Assembly: GCA_028282195.1 (NCBI GenBank) | Contig: JANQII010000239.1 | Location: 1-32,901, forward strand | DNA: 32,901 nt | Direction of reading: 5' to 3' | From: Prolixibacteraceae bacterium | GTDB taxonomy: Bacteria > Bacteroidota > Bacteroidia > Bacteroidales > Prolixibacteraceae | Position numbers and translations under genes: made by a program | Notes under the pieces: generated by a model | What the model saw: only the letters and a program-made list of their open reading frames with translations | Databases searched by the model: none | Told to the model about the DNA's origin: nothing | In this document: one piece after another, positions 26,180 through 32,901 of the stretch | Layout: every line of letters begins with the position of its first letter | How positions within the stretch are numbered: the stretch's first letter is position 1

Positions 26180-26689
26180 ATGAAAAAGATACTTTTAGCC
26201 GGATTAATACTTTCAGTTCTAACGCCAGGTTGTAAGGTAATTGAGAATCTTAAAAAGAAAGATGACTCAGAACTAACCCAGGAAGCAGAGCCTGCAACAA
26301 AAGTTTTTGAAGTCCCGGGTACTGAGCCAGGAAAAGTAAGAAATAATCCAACTTCAGATAAAATGTACGAACAGCCTAAAACAAATGAAAAGCCTGTTCG
26401 TATTCAATCTGAAACATTCACGTTTGATAAGCAGGAAGATAAAGCCAGGTACGAAAACAGCACCTATTTTGTAATCATCGGTAGTTTCAGTAGTAATGAA
26501 AATGCAAATCGATACAAACAGGAATTAAGCCCTCAGGGATTTAGTCCAATTGTATTGCATAGCGAGACCGGTTATTTCAGGGTATGTGTTAATTCATTTA
26601 CCAATGAAATGGAAGCGCGTAAACGTGTGTATCAAATCCGTAATGATTACCCTCAATACGCCGATACCTGGCTGCTTATTAAAAAGTAA
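26180..26689 (+). CDS. SPOR-domain lipoprotein
   Basis: A 169-residue lipoprotein: signal sequence with lipobox LTPGC (Cys18), then a polar, Lys/Glu-rich linker to about residue 90. The C-terminal SPOR domain (about 94-168) is 'YFVIIGSFSSNENANRYKQEL...GYFRVCVNSFTNEMEARKRVYQIRNDYPQYADTWLLIKK'. SPOR domains bind denuded peptidoglycan glycan strands at the division septum, so this protein probably localises to the cell wall or septum from the outer membrane. It is a single gene with a TAnnTTTG element upstream. Confidence 0.9.
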   Translation: MKKILLAGLILSVLTPGCKVIENLKKKDDSELTQEAEPATKVFEVPGTEPGKVRNNPTSDKMYEQPKTNEKPVRIQSETFTFDKQEDKARYENSTYFVIIGSFSSNENANRYKQELSPQGFSPIVLHSETGYFRVCVNSFTNEMEARKRVYQIRNDYPQYADTWLLIKK

Positions 26690-26698
26690 AAATAAAAG

Positions 26699-26727
26699 AA
26701 GGAAGCTGGAAGCCAGAAGTTGGAAGG
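26699..26727. repeat. GGAAGCTGGAAG-type dispersed repeat
   Basis: AAGGAAGCTGGAAGCCAGAA and onward is a purine-rich degenerate repeat similar to 31-62 (AGAAGTCAGAAGCTGGAAG) and 31694-31708. It is intergenic in each case; function unknown. Confidence 0.5.
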
Positions 26728-26783
26728 AAAATAACGTATTAAAATTGACTGACTGAAAGGTCTGTAGTTATTTTAACCTTTAA

Positions 26784-27947
26784 TTATAAATCTCCTACAA
26801 TCATTGATGGTACCTGGAGCAACCGTTCTGCGGCTTGTTCCAGTTTACTATTCTCCTTAGCGAAGCAAACACGAATATACTTTGAACGGCTTTTTTCATG
26901 ATAGAATGCCGATACCGGAATTGTAGCCACCCCAAAATCCCTTGCAAGCCGATCTACAAAGATCTTGTCTGATTCATCAGAAACTTTTGAGTAATCAAGC
27001 AACTGGAAATACCCTCCATGTGCCGGCACCAGTTCATATAAGCTATCATCAAGTAAACGTGAGAAATAGTTGCGTTTTCCCTGATAAAACCCTGAAATCT
27101 CAGAAAATGACTCTTGACCTGGAAGATACTCTGCCAATGCATGCTGCAAAGGAGTATTCGCATTGTAAAGCTGAAATTGCTGTATTTTCCTAAATTCTTT
27201 CATTAAAGGCTCCGGAGCAAGGCAATGGGCAATACCCCATCCATTAATATTGAATGGAGTACCAAACGAGGAAATGACAAAGCTCCTGCCGGCCAGTTTT
27301 TCATACCTGGAAAGACTCTGATGAACCTGATTGTCATATACAATCGATTCAAAGAACTCATCGCCAAGCACGACAATGTTTGTTCCATTGGTTAGTTTCT
27401 GTAACTGAACCATATCTTCTTCAGTGAAAACAGAACCGGTTGGGTTATGCGGTGAATTGATAATAATCATTCTTGTTTTAGAGTTGATCATTTTACGCAA
27501 CTCTTCCCAGTCAACCTTGAAAGCAGGTTCTTTAAGCTTCACATAAACCGGCTTGCCACCATTCAGGACAATAGAAGGAACATACGATTCAAAAGCCGGT
27601 TCAAACACAATAACCTCGTCTTCTTCTTTTATAACTGCACTAATAACAGTGTGAACCGCCTGTATTGTCCCCGCGGTTACTGTTACCTCTGTTTCAGGCT
27701 TATAATTATACCCATAGTTTTCAGAAACTTGTTGGGCTATAAGCTCCCGAAGTTTTAAAATACCCTCAAGTGGGGCGAAATTATTGTACCCGTTTTTAAG
27801 GTATTTTGTTGCAAGTTCGGTCAGTTCATCCGGGCAGCAAAAGTCTGATTTCCCAATAGCGACATCAATCGCACCGGTTTCCTCAATCAGGTGGTGGATT
27901 GTTGTGAATATGCTTGGGTTAGTATTTGGTAATTTCGATTGAATCAT
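26784..27947 (-). CDS. Class I/II aminotransferase-fold protein lacking the PLP lysine
   Basis: A 387-residue protein close to the methionine/kynurenine aminotransferase (YbdL-like) group: 'SKLPNTNPSIFTTIHHLIEETGAIDVAIGKSDF' at the start, 'NNFAPLEGILKLRELIA', 'NSPHNPTG' (Asn168), 'GDEFFESIVYD' (Asp196) and 'IRVCFAKE' (Arg359). Where the family has 'SFGKTFHxTGWKIGY', this one reads 'SFGTPFNINGWGIAH': the Schiff-base Lys is Thr230, and the following Lys/Arg is Gly. Other changes are 'GFPDF' to 'GKSDF' and Tyr to Phe after Asp196. It cannot act by the normal mechanism, so a binding, regulatory or different enzymatic role is likely, or loss of function without frame decay. The ATG at 27947 is the likely start; the frame can extend by three codons to a TTG. 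Confidence 0.85.
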   Translation of the reverse strand: MIQSKLPNTNPSIFTTIHHLIEETGAIDVAIGKSDFCCPDELTELATKYLKNGYNNFAPLEGILKLRELIAQQVSENYGYNYKPETEVTVTAGTIQAVHTVISAVIKEEDEVIVFEPAFESYVPSIVLNGGKPVYVKLKEPAFKVDWEELRKMINSKTRMIIINSPHNPTGSVFTEEDMVQLQKLTNGTNIVVLGDEFFESIVYDNQVHQSLSRYEKLAGRSFVISSFGTPFNINGWGIAHCLAPEPLMKEFRKIQQFQLYNANTPLQHALAEYLPGQESFSEISGFYQGKRNYFSRLLDDSLYELVPAHGGYFQLLDYSKVSDESDKIFVDRLARDFGVATIPVSAFYHEKSRSKYIRVCFAKENSKLEQAAERLLQVPSMIVGDL

Positions 27948-28024
27948 GTTTCGCAATACGCCGCCAAATAAATACTTGTCGGACAGTCCTTAATACAAAA
28001 ATACGCAATTCCGAAGAAAGAAAC

Positions 28025-28750
28025 CTAACGCATGATTTCTTTCAAAACAGCAAGAGATTTAATCTCTTCTTTTAAGTCCATATGAATCTTGTAATATTCC
28101 AACAATTTTGAAAGCAAAACAGTTCGCTGTGCCCCCGACAACCTAATTTGCTCACTTTCAATTATATCCACCAAAAACAATTCCCTGAACTTATTTGTGG
28201 TATCAACATCCATAAACTGCTGGTGTGCAGGTTCTGTTTGTTTAAACGAAGCTGAAACAAGATCAAAATATTTAAAACAACTTTCATCTGTATATTTTGG
28301 AAATACTCCCAGAAAATGTGTCAGTTTATGAAGAAAAAGTAAATGGAAATTCGCAATCCCTCTCTCTTTTACATCCAGCAAGCATGCGGCATGAAAAATG
28401 AAATTGAATAAATCCGGATTGGCTTCTTCCTCCTTCAAACTACGCATCATAACTTCTGCCAGGAATATAGCCTGAGTACTTTTACTGATATCATATGGAA
28501 CCTGTTCAAATGGCACATTAACCCGGGCTTCTTTAAGTCGTTGTAAATCACGGCCTGGTTTGTGATACACTTCCAAATCAAGCAAAAACAAGGGTTGAAA
28601 AAGATTCACTTTCAGACTTGACTTTTTTCCTCTTGCTCCGCTAACAATATAAGATTGCTGTCCAAACTTTTCAGTATAAATCCGTGCAATTATACTTGAT
28701 TCAGAATAGTTGATATGATGTAAAAAAATGCCGCGGGTTTTTTCTAACAC
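28025..28750 (-). CDS. recO: DNA repair protein RecO
   Basis: A 241-residue RecO of the Bacteroidota type. RecO loads RecA with RecR and anneals single strands in the RecF pathway. The N-terminal OB-fold begins 'MLEKTRGIFLHHINYSESSIIARIYTEKFGQQSYIVSGARGKKSS', followed by the all-helical C-terminal part. The start codon is GTG at 28750, which yields the canonical 'LxKTRGIxLHxIxY' start. It lies 11 bp after porZ and is the last gene of the rdgB-porZ-recO operon. Confidence 0.92.
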   Translation of the reverse strand: MLEKTRGIFLHHINYSESSIIARIYTEKFGQQSYIVSGARGKKSSLKVNLFQPLFLLDLEVYHKPGRDLQRLKEARVNVPFEQVPYDISKSTQAIFLAEVMMRSLKEEEANPDLFNFIFHAACLLDVKERGIANFHLLFLHKLTHFLGVFPKYTDESCFKYFDLVSASFKQTEPAHQQFMDVDTTNKFRELFLVDIIESEQIRLSGAQRTVLLSKLLEYYKIHMDLKEEIKSLAVLKEIMR

Positions 28751-28761
28751 GAGCGAATGAT

Positions 28762-31074
28762 TTAATGGATAAAAAGAATCTTTGTAACAAAAGTTTGCTC
28801 TCCCGATTTATCATTGCCAAGCACCATGTAAACACCAGTACTTACCCGGTTACCTTGCAGGTTTTCCCCATTCCAAACGGCTTGTCCTCCCAATGACTTG
28901 GTCATATATACAAGATTTCCGCTTATATCAGTAATTTTGATATCCGTATCTTCAATAAGCCCGGCAATCATGATATCGCCATCATAATTTTCACGTACAG
29001 GGTTTGGATAAGCGTACACATCTGAATAATCATTTTTACCTTCAGAAGCACTGCCTTTATAAGAAATTAAACCTTTACTGGTTCCGATAAACACCTTTCC
29101 GCCCGGGCTAATTGCAATGCTGTTTATTTCATCTGAAAGCAAGGGGCTATTCGCTTTTGTAAAGTGCTCAATTTCGTCTTCCCCATTATCTGAAATAAGA
29201 AAAACACCGGAATTTTTAGTGCCAAACCACTTACGATTGGCTCCATCAACCGCAATCGCTGTTACTGTCTCGGTTTCAAGTAACGGGTGGTAAATACCGT
29301 CATTTAAATCCAATCCGGGTTGATCTGAATATAAGGTTTCAGACTCCCAGACTTGCTCTGGATTTATATACCTTGTCACCCCTTTTGTGGTTCCAATCCA
29401 AACTTCACCTTCACGATCAATTGCAATGGAATGAATATCACCATGATCTGTTAATACAGGTCCTTCTGTACTATTAAAGCGAGAAACTGAATTTAGTCTT
29501 TTTGAATCTGAACCATCGCCTTTTCTAACATACAAATCATTTCCCATTGGAAGTACGATCCATTGATCATCATCTTTTGTAATTACAATCTGACCGACAA
29601 ATGTAGCTGTAGAAATCCCTGGGAAATCGAACGATTCCCAACCGCCACTGGCTTTAAGAACCGATAAAGGTTTATCAACTGATGCATTTGTTACCCAAAG
29701 ATTTCCCTGGGAATCAAAAGCCATACCTCCAATTCGGACAAAATTTGGACTAGAATCATCCGGTAAAGCTGTTTGTAGAGAACTGTTAAACTGATTATAC
29801 CTTTCAACAAACTCACCATTCCTGAATTCAACAACCCCTCCACCCCAGGATCCGGCAAAAACATGGTTTGGATCACCGGGATCAACAGCCATACAAACAA
29901 TATCATGAAAACCGTTCAGCTCACTGTGTGTATTTCGGTTGAAAACGATCCACTCATCATTCCTTAAAAGATGAAATTGAGGGTTATAATTCAGATTGTT
30001 CCAAATCACAGTCCGTCCACCACTCGACACCCAAATATCATTTTCATTGCTTAAAACGGAAAAAACCTGATTGTCAACAGGACCTGAAGGAATGGTTAGC
30101 TCATAATTTTGTCCGCTCTTTTTTACCAAGCCAACTTCTGAGTCTGCAATCCAAAGGTTATTGTCAGAATCAAGCACAGCACTTTTCGCATTAATTCCGG
30201 AAACATGGTACTCAGGAAACGAATACCTGTCAACTTTCTCCAACCTGTCCCCATTTTGGTCATAGAGATCAACTTGCCCCAATCTTGCTAAAATCAATGT
30301 CATTCCTTTAAGCTGAATGTCTTCAACATGGGTTACCGTTGGTAAATAAGTAGCCCAGGTACCGCCTTCCAAACGATATAATTTATCTGACATTTCGCCA
30401 GCACCAGAATAGTTGGTAATAACATTGCCATTATAAAATTCAAGTTGGTCAAAAGTTCCGGTAGGGTTTGGAATATTATCGATATGGTTCCAATTGGTAA
30501 AGTCTTGAAGGTTTGGAGAATTTATATCTGCCTTAAAAAGCCCTTCTTCGGTTGCTGCATATAAAAATTGACCATCAGATGTCATGTCCAGTACTTTTAT
30601 CGAAGAGCCATTATCGCCTATGTAATACGTGTCTTTAACTTCCTTTTTTTCCAGATTTAGAGCTACAATACCGAAACCACAGGAAAGGTATGCAGTTTGC
30701 CCCGCAAAGAAAACATTGTAAACCTTTTTATCCCCGCTTATTTGCTTACGCTTAATATCAGATAAATTAAAAACTTCATTCTCAAAGATAAGGTCAATGT
30801 TGCTGTTTTCATATGCGATCAAAACTACATTTGATTCTTCACCATACCCGATTGTCTGGATACCAACATCAGACAAGCCATTTATCCCGGTTAGTTTTTC
30901 TACACTATTATCTGATTTGTTATAGGTAAACAATCCGCCAGTTGTGGCACAGTATATTTTACCTTCAGCTTCAATAACTTTTATGGCTGATGAATAAGAG
31001 AGATAGTCAACCCATTGTCCATTTGCAAAAACGAAACAACTGATTATCAATAGAAATGTAAATATTGCTTTCAT
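28762..31074 (-). CDS. porZ: PorZ-like type IX secretion protein (double beta-propeller)
   Basis: A 770-residue exported protein: signal peptide at 1-19 ('...CFVFANGQ'), then 'WVDYLSYSSAIKVIEAEGKIYCATTGGLFTYNKSDNSVEKLTGINGLSDV', the signature opening of PorZ. Two beta-propeller domains follow, with repeated 'LWIADSEVGL', 'LWVTNA' and 'VWIGTTKGV' blades (the second resembling two-component-regulator propellers). The C-terminal domain (about 690-770) is of the T9SS type ('AYPNPVRENYDGD...VSTGVYMVLG'). In Porphyromonas, PorZ (776 aa) belongs to the cell-surface attachment complex with PorU, PorV and PorQ that anchors T9SS cargo to A-LPS. The length and domain plan match. It supplies the secretion route for the cupredoxin-repeat protein at 7631-9841. 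Confidence 0.85.
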   Translation of the reverse strand: MKAIFTFLLIISCFVFANGQWVDYLSYSSAIKVIEAEGKIYCATTGGLFTYNKSDNSVEKLTGINGLSDVGIQTIGYGEESNVVLIAYENSNIDLIFENEVFNLSDIKRKQISGDKKVYNVFFAGQTAYLSCGFGIVALNLEKKEVKDTYYIGDNGSSIKVLDMTSDGQFLYAATEEGLFKADINSPNLQDFTNWNHIDNIPNPTGTFDQLEFYNGNVITNYSGAGEMSDKLYRLEGGTWATYLPTVTHVEDIQLKGMTLILARLGQVDLYDQNGDRLEKVDRYSFPEYHVSGINAKSAVLDSDNNLWIADSEVGLVKKSGQNYELTIPSGPVDNQVFSVLSNENDIWVSSGGRTVIWNNLNYNPQFHLLRNDEWIVFNRNTHSELNGFHDIVCMAVDPGDPNHVFAGSWGGGVVEFRNGEFVERYNQFNSSLQTALPDDSSPNFVRIGGMAFDSQGNLWVTNASVDKPLSVLKASGGWESFDFPGISTATFVGQIVITKDDDQWIVLPMGNDLYVRKGDGSDSKRLNSVSRFNSTEGPVLTDHGDIHSIAIDREGEVWIGTTKGVTRYINPEQVWESETLYSDQPGLDLNDGIYHPLLETETVTAIAVDGANRKWFGTKNSGVFLISDNGEDEIEHFTKANSPLLSDEINSIAISPGGKVFIGTSKGLISYKGSASEGKNDYSDVYAYPNPVRENYDGDIMIAGLIEDTDIKITDISGNLVYMTKSLGGQAVWNGENLQGNRVSTGVYMVLGNDKSGEQTFVTKILFIH

Positions 31075-31083
31075 GTAATGAAC

Positions 31084-31656
31084 TTATCGATTCAAAAATG
31101 CCACTAGCTTTTGTACCGCTCTTCCCCGGTGGCTGATTTTATTTTTCTCAGACAATTCCATCTGTGCAAAAGATTCAGAAAACCCTTCAGGCTGAAAAAT
31201 CGGATCGTATCCAAATCCTTCTTCACCACGTTTCTCTTTTAAAATTTCACCATCCACAACACCTTCAAAAAGATTTTCATCACCATCAACCACCAACGAA
31301 ATTACAGTTCTAAAACGGGCTTTACGGTTATTTATTTCACCCATTTTTTGAAGCACTTTTTTCATGTTTGCTTCAGCACTCTTTTCTTCTCCTGCATAAC
31401 GTGCCGAATAAACACCTGGTTCTCCGTTTAAAGCCTCAATCTCCAAACCGGTATCATCTGCAAAACAATTGTAACCAAACTTATCGTACACATAAAAAGC
31501 TTTCTGAGAAGCATTGCCCTCTAAGGTCGGATTGGTCTCAGGAATCTCTTCAAAACAGTTAATATCTTTCAAACTCAATAACTCAATGGAGTCACCAAGC
31601 ATTTTTCTTAATTCGATCAGTTTATGTTTGTTGTTGGTAGCAAATACAAGTTTCAT
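31084..31656 (-). CDS. rdgB: Non-canonical purine NTP pyrophosphatase RdgB/HAM1
   Basis: A 190-residue house-cleaning enzyme that hydrolyses ITP, dITP and XTP to monophosphates. Motifs: '[16 protein letters not shown]' at 4-19, '[26 protein letters not shown]' near 64-90 with the metal-binding Asp pair, '[12 protein letters not shown]' and '[12 protein letters not shown]'. Length and motifs are standard. First gene of the operon with porZ (9 bp apart) and recO. Confidence 0.95.
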   Translation of the reverse strand: MKLVFATNNKHKLIELRKMLGDSIELLSLKDINCFEEIPETNPTLEGNASQKAFYVYDKFGYNCFADDTGLEIEALNGEPGVYSARYAGEEKSAEANMKKVLQKMGEINNRKARFRTVISLVVDGDENLFEGVVDGEILKEKRGEEGFGYDPIFQPEGFSESFAQMELSEKNKISHRGRAVQKLVAFLNR

Positions 31657-31823
31657 ATTCTTTTATAGTTTGAAGATAGCCCCGGGTATTCGGGGGGAAG
31701 CTGGAAGTTAAAACAACTCTGCCTTCTCCCATTCATTCGATCTTATTTTATTCAGGCATCAAATTTACAAAAACCAACTGATGAAACAGAAAAAGTATTC
31801 GGTCTTAAATCGTAATAAATAAT
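31657..31823. other. Intergenic region right of rdgB
   Basis: Contains the rdgB leader and a GGAAGCTGGAAG-type repeat at about 31694-31708. There is no gene and no convincing TTG/TAnnTTTG pair for the operon. Confidence 0.35.
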
Positions 31824-31976
31824 GAAACTGTCCTAAAAAAATAAAATTCAAACCGCGAAGAACGCATAAGATTATGCAAAGAACACTAAGGCTATGATAT
31901 AGAAATATTTGATCCTTTGCGTCTTTTGCGGTTCCTTAAAATACTTAGCGGTTGAGTTAACTTTTGGGACAGCCTC
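31824..31976. mobile_element. Short inverted-repeat element (CTGTCCTAAAA / TTTTGGGACAG)
   Basis: GAAACTGTCCTAAAA at 31824-31838 and TTTTGGGACAGCCTC at 31962-31976 are imperfect inverted repeats enclosing 123 bp. The interior holds AACCGCGAAGAACGCATAAG at the left and inverted relatives near the right (GACGCAAAGG and AACCGCTAAG on the minus strand). There is no ORF. This looks like a MITE or an IS-end remnant of the 'GGCTGTCCCAAAA' type that I recall as common in Bacteroidota. Confidence 0.5.
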
Positions 31977-32011
31977 TTTATCTTATTAAAAATTTTTAAC
32001 CCAATAGAAAA

Positions 32012-32338
32012 TTACTCATCGATTAACAATGCTTTTATTTTTTCCATTGTTTCTTCCAGTACATCAGTAGAGGCTTTTGCTTTAAATTTAATTCCCCTGG
32101 CTTTCCAATCCAGGTTCTTTACTTGATCTGCCAGAATAACTCCTTTAATCTCTTTAGAATTACAATCCACTTCGAATGGATATCCTTTTTTACTGGATGT
32201 TATAGGGCATAGAACACATAGTCTTGTCTTGCCATTATAACTCTTCGGGGATATAACCACCGCAGGTCTGTGTCCAGCTTGTGGATTAAAATCGATAAAT
32301 ACGAAATCACCCTTTTCCGGGACGTACGATTTTGTCAT
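32012..32338 (-). CDS. mazF: MazF toxin, mRNA interferase
   Basis: A 108-residue MazF/PemK-family endoribonuclease. 'YVPEKGDFVFIDFNPQAGHEEPAR'-type opening, here with 'GDFVFIDFNPQAGHRPAVVISPKSYN' (catalytic-type Arg in 'HRPAVV'), then 'LCVLCPITSSKKGYPFEV' with the Thr-Ser pair, and 'GVILADQVKNLDWKARGIKF'. It is chromosomal and complete. Its ATG overlaps the stop codon (ATGA) of a 28-codon relic of a mazE 3' end, so the original coupling of mazE and mazF translation has passed to that relic. Confidence 0.93.
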   Translation of the reverse strand: MTKSYVPEKGDFVFIDFNPQAGHRPAVVISPKSYNGKTRLCVLCPITSSKKGYPFEVDCNSKEIKGVILADQVKNLDWKARGIKFKAKASTDVLEETMEKIKALLIDE

Positions 32339-32421
32339 AAGATATCTCCTATCGAGTCCGGGATTACTATTTCTTCATGAAGGTTGGACTCATTAATATT
32401 AGTTTCTAATGCTCCCTTCAT
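32335..32421 (-). pseudogene. Duplicated mazE tail overlapping the mazF start
   Basis: A 28-codon ORF, ATG at 32421 (preceded by GGAG) to TGA at 32335-32337. It contains 'INESNLHEEI', matching 'INESNLHRKI' of the intact MazE C-terminus at 32475-32714, and continues 'VIPDSIGDIL' to a stop that overlaps the mazF ATG. In frame upstream there is a stop (TAA), so it is not the end of a full antitoxin. I infer a second mazE whose 5' part was lost; it may still couple ribosomes into mazF. Confidence 0.7.
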
Positions 32422-32474
32422 ATCTCCATTTTATCGTACTTTCGGAATTAGAGATCGTTTTGTGGTGCTTTTAC

Positions 32475-32714
32475 TTACCAGATTTCTTCACCAACAAAAT
32501 CCCCGGTTGATATTTTCCGATGCAGATTAGACTCATTAATACCCTCAAGAAGATCTTTAAGATTATACTTCTTCTTTACAGGTTCAAAAATAATAGTTCC
32601 GTCTTTTGAGATAATATTGATTTCAGATCCTTCTTTTAGACTATTTTCTTCTAATATTGATTTAGGTATCCGTACACCTAAACTATTCCCCCATCTCTTT
32701 ACAGCGGTTCTCAT
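32475..32714 (-). CDS. mazE: MazE antitoxin, AbrB/SpoVT-type
   Basis: A 79-residue antitoxin. The swapped-hairpin DNA-binding domain is 'VKRWGNSLGVRIPKSILEENSLKEGSEINIISKDGTIIFEPV' at 5-46; the C-terminal tail ('LLEGINESNLHRKISTGDFVGEEIW') is the toxin-binding region. It represses its own promoter in characterised pairs. Unusually for mazEF, 136 bp separate its stop from mazF. Confidence 0.93.
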   Translation of the reverse strand: MRTAVKRWGNSLGVRIPKSILEENSLKEGSEINIISKDGTIIFEPVKKKYNLKDLLEGINESNLHRKISTGDFVGEEIW

Positions 32715-32727
32715 AACAAATAATGTT

Positions 32728-32779
32728 TATACAAAGTGTATACAAATATATGTCATCTATATGATATATACAATGTATA
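32728..32779 (-). promoter_or_regulatory. mazE promoter with two TATACA/TGTATA operators
   Basis: On the minus strand TTG (32771-32773), 20 bp, then TATATTTG (32743-32750) form a full Bacteroidota promoter. One palindrome, TATACA-A-TGTATA (32767-32779), overlaps the -33; another, TATACA-AAG-TGTATA (32728-32742), covers the start-site region next to the -7. The centres are 38 bp apart. This is the expected layout for repression by MazE or a MazEF complex. Confidence 0.7.
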
Positions 32780-32901
32780 TACAATACTTTTAGTTAAAAC
32801 TACTTATGCGAATCAAGAGTTGAAAATCTTGCCTTTAAATCCGGATTTTCCTGAATATTTAGAATAAACCCTTGATTCACATATTTTTATACAAGTACTC
32901 T

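Overview
The window looks like chromosomal DNA of a Bacteroidota bacterium, probably a marine-type Bacteroidales/Marinilabiliales (Prolixibacteraceae-like) organism. The evidence is type IX secretion (a PorZ homologue and proteins with 'YPNP...' C-terminal sorting domains), TrpB2-type tryptophan synthase, HigBA and MazEF modules of the kind seen in this phylum, AT-rich intergenic DNA, and promoters of the TTG-N(17-23)-TAnnTTTG form. The family placement is inference; no rRNA is present.

Layout. Positions 1-11000 are mainly housekeeping: YraN, a CPBP membrane protease, a conserved unknown, NadA, a very large lipoprotein beta-galactosidase (GH2), a MITE-like 286-bp inverted-repeat element, a secreted cupredoxin protein with five 105-residue repeats and a T9SS tail, and TrpS. 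Positions 11280-12880 hold a tryptophan attenuator (leader peptide with Trp-His-Trp plus terminator) in front of trpB2. At 12950 lies tRNA-Arg(CCU). Downstream of it, up to about 16930, are three further degenerate copies of the tRNA 3' end, interleaved with two solitary AAA-ATPase/nuclease-like genes, each preceded by paired palindromic operator-like sites. This looks like an integration hotspot built up by successive insertions, though no integrase is in the window.

Beyond it (17009-21696) is accessory DNA: a tight three-gene operon with a ComEC-like metallo-beta-lactamase and two proteins I cannot name, then a higBA toxin-antitoxin pair sandwiched between a truncated and an intact copy of the 3' end of a HAD phosphatase gene. 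The three-gene operon is the best candidate here for an undescribed system, possibly in defence.

Positions 21818-25500 carry a small secreted protein and a two-gene unit: a triple fusion (membrane desaturase/hydroxylase, Rieske ferredoxin and NqrF-like reductase) next to a TIM-barrel sugar isomerase broken by an in-frame TAG at codon 9. Together they resemble the MocC/D/E/F components of rhizopine catabolism in logic. Positions 25834-31656 hold a GIY-YIG-like protein lacking its catalytic residues, a SPOR lipoprotein, an aminotransferase-fold protein lacking the PLP lysine, and a compact rdgB-porZ-recO operon. The right end has a second inverted-repeat element and a mazEF module with a duplicated mazE tail and clear promoter/operator architecture.

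All family names rest on motifs read by eye; no database search was possible.
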